DNA of 49,197 nucleotides from Bacteriovoracales bacterium. GTDB lineage: Bacteria > Bdellovibrionota > Bacteriovoracia > Bacteriovoracales > Bacteriovoracaceae. A program made the position numbers and the translations under genes. The notes below the pieces were generated by a model. It did not search any database. It worked only from the letters and a program-made list of their open reading frames with translations, and was not told the origin of the DNA. Location of the stretch: NCBI GenBank assembly GCA_028346125.1, contig JAOMEV010000019.1:1-49197 (forward strand), given 5' to 3'. How positions within the stretch are numbered: position 1 is the first letter of the stretch; every line of letters starts with the position of its first letter. Positions 35,080-44,269 of this stretch are shown here, piece after piece.

Positions 35080-36191
35080 CAGGACCTCTTTCCTCTTTAA
35101 AGGTTTTGGATTTTTCAACTCTTTTGCCAGGGCCTTACGGGACCATGATGCTTGCTGATATGGGGGCAGAGGTAGTTTGTGTTGAGGCCGTTTCACAGGG
35201 GCAAGATAAAAGGTTTGTTCCCATGCGCCAGTATTTGGGACGTTCAAAACGCTCTTTGGCCATTGATTTAAAAAAACCTGGGTCTCAAAACATTATCAAA
35301 AGGCTGATTGAACATTATGACATTATTGTTGAACAATTTCGTCCAGGTGTGATGGATAAACTTAGTTTAGGTTACGAATCCCTTAAAAAATTAAATCCAA
35401 AAATAATTTATTGCTCTTTAACCGGTTACGGGCAGACAGGCCCTTTTAAAAATAGAGCAGGCCATGACATTAACTATCTGGCCACCTCAGGTTTAAGTTC
35501 TTATAGCGGGACAAAAAAAGAAGGCCCTGTTCTTTCAGGAACTCAAATTGCTGATATTGGAGGTGGTTCTCTTCATACAGTTGTAGGCCTTCTCGCCGCT
35601 TTTATTCATAGAGAAAAAACAGGGGAAGGACAAAAAGTAGATATCAGTATGACTGATGCCTCGTTTGCTTTTAATTCCATTCATGCCGCCAATTATTTTG
35701 TGGCGGGCATGGAACCTGCTATGGAATCAACCCTTTTAAATGGGGGGAGTTTTTACGGGTACTATGAAACTTCGGACAAACGTTATTTTTCCGTAGGGTC
35801 TTTGGAGCCCAAATTCTTTGCTTCAATGTGTGAGGCGCTAAGTATTTCTCCGCAAAGTGACTCATTGGAAATCGAAAAGGCCTTCAAGAAGAAAACCTAT
35901 GCAAAATGGTGTGAGATATTTTCCAAAATTGATGCTTGTGTGGAACCTGTGCTTTCTTTTAAAGAGGCGGTTGATCATCCCCAGATAAAAGAACGAGAAA
36001 TGGTTGTCGAAGTTCCCGATGGGGAAAAATTTCAAAAACAAGTAGGAAATCCTCTTAAGTTTTCTTCATCTAAAACTAATTATAAACACATTGGTGGTTT
36101 GCCAGGAAAAAATACCCAGGAAATTCTTTTGGAAGTGGGTCTCAAACAAGAGGAAATCGATTCTCTAAAAAAAGAAGGGGTCGTTCAATGA
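35076..36191 (+). CDS. CoA-transferase family III / alpha-methylacyl-CoA racemase-like
   Basis: A 371-residue member of the CaiB/BaiF CoA-transferase family, closest in signature to alpha-methylacyl-CoA racemase. The block AGHDINYLATSG matches the racemase His region, IADIGGGSLHTV supplies the Asp and VGSLEPKFFA the Glu of the known catalytic triad; the class III transferase Asp nucleophile region is different. It would interconvert (2R)- and (2S)-2-methylacyl-CoA so that branched chains can pass through stereospecific dehydrogenases. It starts at TTG 35076, overlapping the preceding TGA, with AAAAGGA about nine bases before. It ends in an ATGA overlap. A plain CoA-transferase is the alternative. 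Confidence 0.85.
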   Translation: MTGPLSSLKVLDFSTLLPGPYGTMMLADMGAEVVCVEAVSQGQDKRFVPMRQYLGRSKRSLAIDLKKPGSQNIIKRLIEHYDIIVEQFRPGVMDKLSLGYESLKKLNPKIIYCSLTGYGQTGPFKNRAGHDINYLATSGLSSYSGTKKEGPVLSGTQIADIGGGSLHTVVGLLAAFIHREKTGEGQKVDISMTDASFAFNSIHAANYFVAGMEPAMESTLLNGGSFYGYYETSDKRYFSVGSLEPKFFASMCEALSISPQSDSLEIEKAFKKKTYAKWCEIFSKIDACVEPVLSFKEAVDHPQIKEREMVVEVPDGEKFQKQVGNPLKFSSSKTNYKHIGGLPGKNTQEILLEVGLKQEEIDSLKKEGVVQ

Positions 36192-37912
36192 AAAAAATTG
36201 GATGCGCTTCCGCTTTTTGGGGCGATACAAGTACAGCTCTTCCTCAACTTGTTAAAGAAAACTTGGACTATATTGTTTTTGACTACCTTGCCGAAGTCAC
36301 CATGAGTATTTTGGCCGGTGCTAAATTAAAAAATCCAGAACTTGGTTATGCCACTGACTTTGTTAAATCCCTAGGCCCTCTTTTAAAAAAAATTAAAGAG
36401 AAAAAAATCAAGCTTATCAGTAATGCTGGGGGAATCAACGTAGAATCTTGCCAAAAGGCCATAAAGGAAGTGGCCTTGAAAGCAGGTGTTGATCTTAAAG
36501 TGGCGATTGTTAAAGGGGACGATCTCCTTGGAAAGGAGATTGATACAGAACTTCCTGAGGGCCTTTTAAGTGTCAATGCTTACCTGGGAGCACCGGGAAT
36601 CAAGAAGGCCCTTGAAGAAGGGGCCGATATTGTGGTCACGGGACGCTGTGTGGATAGTGCCCTGGTTTTAGGTCCCTTAATGTATGAATTTGGATGGGGT
36701 GAAAAAGACTACGATCTTTTAGCAAGTGGCTCCCTCGCTGGGCATATTATTGAATGTGGCGCTCATTGTACGGGTGGAAACTTTACAGATTGGCATCTTG
36801 TCCCGGATTTTCACGATATAGGTTTTCCCATCATTGAAGTGGAGTCCAATGGAGAGTTTATTGTCACAAAACCTGAGGGAACCGGAGGACTGGTTTGCAG
36901 GGGTTCAGTTGGAGAACAACTCCTCTACGAAATTGATAATCCCAGCGCTTATATTTTACCAGATGTGGTTTGTGACTTTACTCAGGTCACTTTAGAGGAA
37001 GTCGGAAAAGATCGTGTCTTAGTTAAAGGTGCCAAGGGGTTACCTCCAACAGAAACTTATAAAGTCTCAGCAACTTATTGCCAGGGTTTTCGTCTAGCGG
37101 CCTCCGTTGTCTTAGGGGGTATGGAAGCAGAAAGAAAGAGCGCCATTGCTGCTGAATCTATTTATAAAAAAACAAGAGAAATATTTGAAAAAAAGGGATG
37201 GGCCGATTATACCGATGCTAAGTTTGATGTTTTAGGAACAGAGTCTATATACGGTCATAAAGCGAGGTCTTTGAAACCACGGGAAGTCGTTTTAAGGCTT
37301 GTGGCCAACCACAAACAAAAAGAGGCGCTTGTTTTACTCTCTAAAGAGATTGCTCAGGCGGCGACGGGAACGGTTCCTGGTATCATGAATTTTTTAGGAG
37401 GAAGGCCTTCTGTTTCCCCTTCAATTAGACTCTTTTCTTTTATGATTTCTAAAAAAGAAGTAGAGGCCTTCGTCAGTATGGAAGGTTTCCAGTCAAAAGT
37501 TGATGTCTCTTTTGAAAGTGGGTTTGTCTTAAAGGAAGCTCCGGAAAAAGAGTTTCCGGAAGTTGCGACAGAAGAGGAGGTCCCTCTCATTAAACTGGCC
37601 TATGCAAGAAGTGGAGATAAAGGCGATCATGCCAATATTGGTGTTATCTCAAGAAGGTCTGAGTATTTACCTTATATAAGGGCGTCTTTAACACCAGAAG
37701 TTGTGGCGGATTATTTTTCTAGTTTTTTAAAGGGAAATGTAAAGCGTTGGGAGTTACCAGGAATTGGCGGTTTTAATTTTTTACTTACAAATGTTTTAGG
37801 AGGTGGCGGGATGTCGAGTCTTCACCTTGATCCTCAGGGAAAGGCCTTCGCTCAACAGCTATTAGAAATTCCAATTAAGGTTTCGAAGGGCCTTTATGAG
37901 GAGTTAGGATGA
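36188..37912 (+). CDS. atuA: AtuA-like (DUF1446) acyl-CoA catabolism protein
   Basis: A 574-residue protein of the DUF1446/AtuA family. The N-terminal part (about 1-450) contains CASAFWGDTSTALPQLV, IVFDYLAEVTMSI, SNAGGINVESC and VVTGRCVDSALVLGP. The C-terminal 110 residues (AYARSGDKGDHANIGVIS) are the small AtuA C-terminal domain. AtuA is the first gene of the acyclic terpene utilisation cluster in Pseudomonas, although its biochemical step is not fully settled. Its presence beside a carboxyltransferase, biotin carboxylase, AtuD-like dehydrogenase and hydratase makes the parallel good. It is coupled on both sides by 4-base ATGA overlaps. Confidence 0.88.
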   Translation: MKKIGCASAFWGDTSTALPQLVKENLDYIVFDYLAEVTMSILAGAKLKNPELGYATDFVKSLGPLLKKIKEKKIKLISNAGGINVESCQKAIKEVALKAGVDLKVAIVKGDDLLGKEIDTELPEGLLSVNAYLGAPGIKKALEEGADIVVTGRCVDSALVLGPLMYEFGWGEKDYDLLASGSLAGHIIECGAHCTGGNFTDWHLVPDFHDIGFPIIEVESNGEFIVTKPEGTGGLVCRGSVGEQLLYEIDNPSAYILPDVVCDFTQVTLEEVGKDRVLVKGAKGLPPTETYKVSATYCQGFRLAASVVLGGMEAERKSAIAAESIYKKTREIFEKKGWADYTDAKFDVLGTESIYGHKARSLKPREVVLRLVANHKQKEALVLLSKEIAQAATGTVPGIMNFLGGRPSVSPSIRLFSFMISKKEVEAFVSMEGFQSKVDVSFESGFVLKEAPEKEFPEVATEEEVPLIKLAYARSGDKGDHANIGVISRRSEYLPYIRASLTPEVVADYFSSFLKGNVKRWELPGIGGFNFLLTNVLGGGGMSSLHLDPQGKAFAQQLLEIPIKVSKGLYEELG

Positions 37913-38709
37913 AAGTCAGTCAGGATTTTATAGAAGAAGTGGATGAGTTTTTCACTTTTTTAAAAACCTTAAAAGAAGAGCACTGGTTGCAAAAGACAGG
38001 TTTTAGGGAATGGACTCCTTGGGATGTGGTTGCTCATCTTCATTTTTTTGATGAGATTTCACTGGCATCCCTTGCTGGGATAGATGCTTTTGGACGAGAG
38101 AAAAGAGCTGTGATGAAGAGTTTCTTTTTTGGAATGACGACTCAAGAGATTGCAGAAAAAAAATATGATGACCTTAACCCTGAAAGGTTAATCTCAAAAT
38201 GGCAAGAGACTGCTCATATGCTCGGGCAGGCCTTAGGAAATGCTGATCCCAAACAGCGTCTACCCTGGTTTGGTCCTGATATGGGTGTTCAAATGTTTAC
38301 GACGGCAAGGTACATGGAGACTTGGGCCCATGCTCAGGAAGTTTATGATCTTGTTAATGTGGAGAGGCCGCAAAATGATCGGATTAAAAATGTGGTCACT
38401 ATTGGAGTCAAAACTTTCGGTTGGACCTTTCAAAATAGAAAAAAAGGGCCTCCTGGAGAAATGCCTTACCTTAAATTAAGTGCTCCCTCTGGTGAAATAT
38501 GGGAATGGGGTGAACCTAATGAAGACTCATCAGTTATAGGAAGTGCTTTTGAGTTTTGTCAGGTGGTGACTCAGGTAAGAAATATTTTAGACACCTCCCT
38601 TCAACTCAAGGGAAATGTTGCCAACGAATGGATGAGTATTGCCCAGTGTTTTGCAGGGCCTCCTGTTGATCCCCCAGAAAAGGGAACAAGAGGACCTCAC
38701 AAAGGATAA
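37909..38709 (+). CDS. TIGR03084-family metal-binding protein (DinB/MDMPI-like fold)
   Basis: A 266-residue protein resembling the TIGR03084 family, related to the DinB/maleylpyruvate isomerase N-terminal fold. Probable metal-binding His are in WDVVAHLHFFDE (about residue 43) and METWAHAQEVYD (about residue 143). The tail AGPPVDPPEKGTR is a family hallmark. Such proteins commonly accompany acyl-CoA catabolic genes, but a catalytic role has not been demonstrated to my knowledge. It overlaps the atuA-like stop by four bases (ATGA) and the carboxylase starts after three bases, so it is likely a pathway component and not an accident of location. Confidence 0.82.
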   Translation: MKVSQDFIEEVDEFFTFLKTLKEEHWLQKTGFREWTPWDVVAHLHFFDEISLASLAGIDAFGREKRAVMKSFFFGMTTQEIAEKKYDDLNPERLISKWQETAHMLGQALGNADPKQRLPWFGPDMGVQMFTTARYMETWAHAQEVYDLVNVERPQNDRIKNVVTIGVKTFGWTFQNRKKGPPGEMPYLKLSAPSGEIWEWGEPNEDSSVIGSAFEFCQVVTQVRNILDTSLQLKGNVANEWMSIAQCFAGPPVDPPEKGTRGPHKG

Positions 38710-38712
38710 AAT

Positions 38713-40335
38713 ATGGCGATTTTTAAAACAAAAATGGACAGAGAGTCTGAAAATTTTGAACAGAACCGTTTTGAAATGCTTGATCTCATTGATAAATTGC
38801 GAGGACTTGAAAAAAGAGCAAGTGACCTCTCAGAAAAAAGAAGGCCCCGATTTGAAGAAAGAGGTCAACTCACTCCGAGAGAAAGACTCAGTTCTCTTCT
38901 TGATCCAGGTATGCCTTTTTTAGAACTTTATAATATGGCCAGTTATCTGGTGGATGACCCAAACCCTGAAACCAGTATTCCAGGCGCCAATATGATTACA
39001 GGTATTGGTTTTGTCAGCGGTGTCCGTTGTCTTGTTTTTATTGATGACAGCGGTATCAATGCTGGAGCGTCCACGACAAAAAGTGTGGAAAAGGCCTTAG
39101 GTGTTTTAAAAATAGCTGAAAATCAAAAGCTTCCTTTTATTCACCTCGTGGAAAGTGCTGGGGCCAACCTCATGAACTATACCGTTGAGCTTTGGGCCCA
39201 TGGTGGAGGAATGTTTCACGGACTGGCGAGGTTAAGTGCTTTGGGAATACCAACTATAACAGTTCTTCACGGCCCTTCAACAGCAGGGGGGGCCTATCAA
39301 CCAGGTCTTAGTGATTATGTCGTAGGGGTCAAAAAAAATGGGATGGCCGCTTTGGCCGGAGCCGCTCTTGTTCACGCGGCAACAGGTGAAGTCTCTTCAG
39401 ACGATGAACTTGGTGGTGTGGATATGCACTCAAAAACCTCAGGGCTTGTTGAATACGTGGCGGAAGATGATGCCCACGGTATTTTAATAGCAAGAGATAT
39501 TATTAAACGTCTTCATTGGAATAAAAATATCTCCAGGCCTTTGGAAAGACCTTTTAAGGATCCTCTTTACTCTTCAGAAGATATTTTAGGCCTTGTGCCT
39601 GTGGATTACAAAAAGCAATACGATGTTCGGGAAGTGGTATCCCGTCTGGTCGATGGGTCGGATTTTGTCGACTTTAAACCTGATTTTGGTGTCACGACGG
39701 TTTGTATCCAAGGAGAAATTTTTGGACAGGCCTGTGGAATTATCGCCAATAATGGGCCAATTGATCCTCAAGGCGCCAATAAAGCAGCTCAGTTTTTTCA
39801 GCTTTGTGACCAGTCTGATACACCTCTTATCTTTTTGAATAATACAACAGGCTATATGGTGGGAAAGGTTTATGAAGAAGGGGGCATGATCAAACATGGC
39901 GCCAAAATGATTCAGGCCGTTTCCAATGTCCGTGTTCCCAAAATTTCTCTTTATATAGGGGCAAGTTTTGGAGCAGGCAATTATGGAATGTGTGGTTATG
40001 CTTATAGGCCGGACTTTCTATTTACCTGGCCTAACGCCGAAACAGGTGTCATGGGAGGTGAGCAAGCGGCCCGTACAATGAGACAAGTCATGACAAATTC
40101 CGCAAAAAGAAAGGGAAAGGCCATTGACGAAAAAACACTTGAAGTTCAGGAAAAGGCCATTGTGAAACATTTTGATAACCAATCAAATGCCTTTTTTACA
40201 TCGGGACGCATGCTTGATCACGGCATGATTGATCCCAGAGATACCCGTCAAGTTTTAGGACTTGCTTTAGAAACCTGCTGGGAATCTAAAAATAGAACAT
40301 TAAAACCTAATAGCTTTGGCATTGCTCGCATGTAA
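38713..40335 (+). CDS. atuC: Acyl-CoA carboxylase, carboxyltransferase (beta) subunit, AtuC/MccB-like
   Basis: A 540-residue carboxyltransferase subunit. Features include GPSTAGGAYQPGLSDY, YIGASFGAGNYGMCGYAYRP and ETGVMGGEQAA, which are hallmarks of methylcrotonyl-CoA/geranyl-CoA carboxylases. It transfers carboxyl groups from carboxybiotin to the gamma position of a 3-methyl-enoyl-CoA. Together with the biotin-carrying subunit at 41159-43111 it makes a complete carboxylase, with the hydratase in between as in atu/liu clusters. Position next to AtuA and an AtuD-like dehydrogenase favours a geranyl-CoA-like substrate, but methylcrotonyl-CoA cannot be excluded from sequence alone. The ATG at 38713 follows AAAGGA. 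Confidence 0.9.
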   Translation: MAIFKTKMDRESENFEQNRFEMLDLIDKLRGLEKRASDLSEKRRPRFEERGQLTPRERLSSLLDPGMPFLELYNMASYLVDDPNPETSIPGANMITGIGFVSGVRCLVFIDDSGINAGASTTKSVEKALGVLKIAENQKLPFIHLVESAGANLMNYTVELWAHGGGMFHGLARLSALGIPTITVLHGPSTAGGAYQPGLSDYVVGVKKNGMAALAGAALVHAATGEVSSDDELGGVDMHSKTSGLVEYVAEDDAHGILIARDIIKRLHWNKNISRPLERPFKDPLYSSEDILGLVPVDYKKQYDVREVVSRLVDGSDFVDFKPDFGVTTVCIQGEIFGQACGIIANNGPIDPQGANKAAQFFQLCDQSDTPLIFLNNTTGYMVGKVYEEGGMIKHGAKMIQAVSNVRVPKISLYIGASFGAGNYGMCGYAYRPDFLFTWPNAETGVMGGEQAARTMRQVMTNSAKRKGKAIDEKTLEVQEKAIVKHFDNQSNAFFTSGRMLDHGMIDPRDTRQVLGLALETCWESKNRTLKPNSFGIARM

Positions 40336-40346
40336 AGGAGAGTTTT

Positions 40347-41156
40347 ATGGCCGACTTACCTCAAACTGAAAACCTAGCATTAGAATTAATTGGCCCTTGG
40401 CTCACTATTTGGCTTAATAAACCTGATAGTCGAAATGCTCTTTCTAAAGAAATGCTCAAAGAAATGAAAAACGTTTTAGAATCTATTCGAGAAGACAGAG
40501 CGATTAGAGGCATCACCTTTCGAGGGAAAGGGGGCGTTTTTTGTGCGGGAGGAGACCTCAAAGGCTTTAAGGAAATGGCCACTTCCGAAGATAAAGGAAA
40601 AGGCCTGGCAAGGGAGATGAGTCTTGAGGCCGCAGACTTTTTTAAAATGGTAAACACCTGTCCGCAGGTAACGGTTTCTGTTATAGAGGGCGCTGCTATT
40701 GCCGGTGGCTTTGGGCTTGCCTGTTCCACGGATTTTGTTGTCATAAAAGCAGATGCTCGTCTTTCTTTAACGGAAACCTTAATTGGTTTAACCCCAGCTC
40801 AGATTGCACCTTATGTGATTCAAAAATTAGGACTTCCAAAAGCGAGAAAACTTATGCTTTTGGCCGATCAAATAGAAGGGGAAGAAGCGAAAAATTTAGG
40901 CCTTGCGGACTTTCTGGCCAAAAACGAACAGGAAATTCTAAGAATTTTGGAAGATATTCGAGTCAAGGTTTTAAGAGCAGGTCCTAACGCTCTTAATGCG
41001 ACTAAAAAAATTATTTCCGCAACTCAGACTCTTGACCAAGAACATCTCGTGAAATTTGCTGCGGATTTATTTTCAGACCTATTGGCGAGCGAAGAGGGAC
41101 AAGAGGGATTTAACTCCTTTCTTGAGAAAAGAAAACCTCATTGGGTAAAGGAATAA
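40347..41156 (+). CDS. atuE: Enoyl-CoA hydratase, AtuE/methylglutaconyl-CoA hydratase-like
   Basis: A 269-residue crotonase. The oxyanion-hole block CAGGDLKGF and the second block EGAAIAGGFGLACSTDF are present. The region LSLTETLIGLTPAQIAPYV, with the catalytic Glu and the PAQIAPYV sequence, matches AtuE (isohexenylglutaconyl-CoA hydratase) and LiuC (methylglutaconyl-CoA hydratase) better than FadB. The reaction would hydrate the carboxylated enoyl-CoA made by the flanking carboxylase subunits. The location between these subunits is typical of both atu and liu clusters. Confidence 0.85.
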   Translation: MADLPQTENLALELIGPWLTIWLNKPDSRNALSKEMLKEMKNVLESIREDRAIRGITFRGKGGVFCAGGDLKGFKEMATSEDKGKGLAREMSLEAADFFKMVNTCPQVTVSVIEGAAIAGGFGLACSTDFVVIKADARLSLTETLIGLTPAQIAPYVIQKLGLPKARKLMLLADQIEGEEAKNLGLADFLAKNEQEILRILEDIRVKVLRAGPNALNATKKIISATQTLDQEHLVKFAADLFSDLLASEEGQEGFNSFLEKRKPHWVKE

Positions 41157-41158
41157 AA

Positions 41159-43111
41159 ATGGAAAAGTTTAAAAGTATCTTAGTTGCTAATCGTGGAGAA
41201 ATTGCCGTTCGAATTATTAGGACTGCCAAGGCATTAGGGTATAGAACTATTGCTCTTTATTCTTCTGCCGATAAGGATTCTCAGCATGCCAAGGAAGCTG
41301 ATGAAAGTTTTTTATTAGGTCCAAGCTCTTTGGAAGACTCCTATCTTGAACAGGAAAGAATTATAAATTTTGCAAAATTATGCAGTGCTGAGGCGATTCA
41401 CCCTGGTTATGGATTTCTTTCTGAAAATCCTGATTTCACGGGTAAATGTGAAAGTGAGGGACTCATTTTTATTGGGCCTAAAAAAGATTCTATTGCCCTC
41501 ATGGGCAATAAGGCCAAGGCCAAACGGCATATGGAAAAGGCAGGTGTTCCCTGTATACCTGGCTATCAAGGAGAGGACCAGTCAGATAAAAGACTGATAA
41601 CTGAAGCTAAAAAAATAGGGTTTCCACTCATGGTTAAGGCCGCTGCCGGTGGTGGCGGTAAGGGAATGAGAATTGTCCATTCTCTTGAGGATTTAAAAAG
41701 TGCTCTTAAAATAGTCCGCTCAGAGGCCCTCTCTGTTTTTGGAAACAACGAACTGATTCTTGAAAAGGCCTTGCTTAATTCAAGACATGTGGAGATACAG
41801 GTCTTTGCTGACACCCATGGGAATGTTATTCACCTTGGTGAAAGGGATTGTTCAGTTCAACGTCGCTACCAAAAAATTATTGAGGAGGCGCCCTGCCTTA
41901 GTGAACCCTTACGAAAGTCTTTGGGAGATGCCGCCGTGAAGGCCGCAAAAAGTATAGGGTATGTAGGAGCCGGAACTATCGAGTTTCTTCTGGATGGAAT
42001 TAATTTCTATTTTATGGAAATGAATACACGTCTTCAGGTAGAACATACCGTTACAGAAATGATCACGGGCCTTGACCTCGTAGAGTTACAAATTCAAGTG
42101 GCCCAAGGGCGCCCTTTGGGATTAACTCAAAAAGACATAAGCTTTAAAGGCCATGCTTTCGAAGCAAGGCTTTATGCAGAAGACCCTTCCCACAACTTTT
42201 TGCCTTCCACGGGAAAAGTTGAATTATGGTCTCCTGCTAAGGGTGTTCGCATTGATACAGGTCTTTCTACTGGAGAAAAAGTTACACCTTTTTATGACCC
42301 TATGGTGGCCAAGTTTATTTCCTGGGGAAAAAATAGAGAGGAAGCAAGAAACCGTTTAATAAAAGGTCTTAAGGAGAGTGTTCTTTTTGGTGTAAAAACA
42401 AATAAGACCTTCCTTTTAAAAGCACTTGCAAAAGAATCTCTTGTGAAAGGGCCGGTCTCAACTGACTTTATAGAAAAAGAATTTACAGAGGAAGATTTAG
42501 CTCCTTCTAACCTTCAAAGGATGGTCGCCGCCTGTTTACAGTATTATTGTGAAAGAGAGGACTCTTTTAAGGAATCCCTTCTTGTCTCTCCTTCTCTTAA
42601 AAATTGGACCAGTGGCCCGGAAATTTTTAAAACATACTATTACACTGAAAAGCTCACCGTCTCAGCAAGAGGGCGTAACTACCGTGTTAAAAGTGCTAAA
42701 ATTGAAAAAGCGATTACATTTTTATCCCATGAAAAAAATAAAGTGGTCCTTCAAGTAGAGGAGACAAAATACTCTGTTATTTATCATTCTCCTGAACCAG
42801 GGCGTTTGTTTGTTTCTATGGAAGGGCGGGATGAATACTACGAAAATAAACTTGCTTTTTCTGGGTCTCAAAAAATAGAAGATGGAGATGGGAATATCGT
42901 CTCGCCTATGCATGGGATTTTATTTGAGGTCTTTGTGAAGCCTGGTGAAAAGGTTGAAAAAGGTCAATGTCTTGCCATTGTCGAGGCAATGAAAATGCAA
43001 AATGAAATAAGATCAGAAGTAGAGGGCGTTGTCAGTAAAGTCCATTTTGAGAAAGGAGTTCAGGTAACTGCCGGTCAACTCATCATGGAAATTGAGGTTA
43101 AGGAGAATTAA
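41159..43111 (+). CDS. atuF: Acyl-CoA carboxylase, biotin carboxylase + BCCP (alpha) subunit, AtuF/MccA-like
   Basis: A 650-residue alpha subunit with a biotin carboxylase N-terminal half (ILVANRGEIAVRIIRTAKAL, the ATP-grasp glycine loop KAAAGGGGKGMRI, and EMNTRLQVEHTVTEMITG) and a C-terminal biotinyl domain whose biotin-accepting Lys is in VEAMKMQNE. It carboxylates its own biotin and feeds the AtuC-like subunit at 38713-40335. The ATG at 41159 with AAAGGA is preferred over an upstream in-frame TTG at 41141 that would overlap the preceding gene. Length and order match geranyl-CoA and methylcrotonyl-CoA carboxylase alpha subunits. Confidence 0.93.
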   Translation: MEKFKSILVANRGEIAVRIIRTAKALGYRTIALYSSADKDSQHAKEADESFLLGPSSLEDSYLEQERIINFAKLCSAEAIHPGYGFLSENPDFTGKCESEGLIFIGPKKDSIALMGNKAKAKRHMEKAGVPCIPGYQGEDQSDKRLITEAKKIGFPLMVKAAAGGGGKGMRIVHSLEDLKSALKIVRSEALSVFGNNELILEKALLNSRHVEIQVFADTHGNVIHLGERDCSVQRRYQKIIEEAPCLSEPLRKSLGDAAVKAAKSIGYVGAGTIEFLLDGINFYFMEMNTRLQVEHTVTEMITGLDLVELQIQVAQGRPLGLTQKDISFKGHAFEARLYAEDPSHNFLPSTGKVELWSPAKGVRIDTGLSTGEKVTPFYDPMVAKFISWGKNREEARNRLIKGLKESVLFGVKTNKTFLLKALAKESLVKGPVSTDFIEKEFTEEDLAPSNLQRMVAACLQYYCEREDSFKESLLVSPSLKNWTSGPEIFKTYYYTEKLTVSARGRNYRVKSAKIEKAITFLSHEKNKVVLQVEETKYSVIYHSPEPGRLFVSMEGRDEYYENKLAFSGSQKIEDGDGNIVSPMHGILFEVFVKPGEKVEKGQCLAIVEAMKMQNEIRSEVEGVVSKVHFEKGVQVTAGQLIMEIEVKEN

Positions 43112-44269
43112 ATGCGCCTGACAAATGAACATAAAGAATTGGCCGACACAGTTAAAAAATTTTCGGAAACTGAAATTTTGCCTTTCATTGATGAATGGGA
43201 AAAAGCAGGCATTTTTCCGGCCCATGAGGTTTTCAAAAAAATGGGAGATCTTGGGCTTTTAGGTATAACCAAGGACCCTAAATACGGAGGACTTGGGCTC
43301 GATTACAGCTACGGTGTGACTCTCAGTGAAAATTTAGGTTATTCCGAAAGTATGGGCGTTGTAACGGCAATTGGTGTTCAAACAGATATGGCCACACCTG
43401 CTTTAGCAAGGTTTGGCAGTGAGGAACTTAAAAAAGAATTTTTGGTTCCTTCTATTACCGGAGAGTATGTTTCCTCTATTGCCGTCAGTGAGCCAGGTGC
43501 TGGGTCTGATGTGGCCAGTATTAAAACCTATGCCAAAAAAGACGGAGATGACTATATCATCAACGGGCAAAAAATGTGGATTACCAACTCCACACAGGCC
43601 GATTACTTCTGTACTCTTGTGAATACAGGTGAAGGGCATCATCATAAAAACAAATCTTTAATTATTATTCCCTCAAAATTACCCGGCATAACAGTCGGGG
43701 GAAAAATAGATAAATTAGGGCTTCGTTGTTCTGATACCGCTCCTATTTTTTTCGATAACGTCAGAGTTCCAAAGAGGTATAGAATAGGTGATGAAGGTAA
43801 GGGCTTTACTCTTCAGATGAAGCAGTTTCAGGAAGAAAGATTATTTGTCGCCGCGAGTCTCCTTATTTTTATGGATAAATGCCTGGAAAAAACTGTTGAA
43901 TATTGTCGCCAGAGAATGATTTTTGGAAAGTCGCTTTTGGATAATCAAGTTCTTCACTTTCGATTGGCCGAACTCAAAACAGAAGTTGAGTCTCTCAGGG
44001 CCTTAACTTATAGAGCTTGTGACCAGTATATAAATGGTGAAGATGTCACCTTCCTCGCTTCCATGGCCAAACTTAAAGGGGGGCGCCTTATTCGGGAAGT
44101 TTCTGATAGCTGTCTTCAGTACTGGGGAGGAATGGGTTTTACTTGGAATAATTATGTTTCAAAAATATACAGGGATTGTCGGCTTGCTTCTATAGGAGGA
44201 GGCGCTGACGAAGTAATGCTAGGAATAATATGTAAGGGAATGGGAACATTTCCCAAGGAGTCTTTATGA
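43112..44269 (+). CDS. atuD: Acyl-CoA dehydrogenase, AtuD (citronellyl-CoA dehydrogenase)-like
   Basis: A 385-residue acyl-CoA dehydrogenase. The C-terminal block DCRLASIGGGADEVMLGIIC is the signature I associate with AtuD-type citronellyl-CoA dehydrogenases, with Gly at the medium-chain catalytic position and the helix-G Glu present (LEKTVEY). FAD-binding blocks SEPGAGSDVASIKT, INGQKMWITNS and YWGGMGFTW are intact. It would oxidise a 3-methyl-branched acyl-CoA to the enoyl-CoA that is then carboxylated. It begins at the base after the previous stop and overlaps the ligase by ATGA. Confidence 0.88.
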   Translation: MRLTNEHKELADTVKKFSETEILPFIDEWEKAGIFPAHEVFKKMGDLGLLGITKDPKYGGLGLDYSYGVTLSENLGYSESMGVVTAIGVQTDMATPALARFGSEELKKEFLVPSITGEYVSSIAVSEPGAGSDVASIKTYAKKDGDDYIINGQKMWITNSTQADYFCTLVNTGEGHHHKNKSLIIIPSKLPGITVGGKIDKLGLRCSDTAPIFFDNVRVPKRYRIGDEGKGFTLQMKQFQEERLFVAASLLIFMDKCLEKTVEYCRQRMIFGKSLLDNQVLHFRLAELKTEVESLRALTYRACDQYINGEDVTFLASMAKLKGGRLIREVSDSCLQYWGGMGFTWNNYVSKIYRDCRLASIGGGADEVMLGIICKGMGTFPKESL

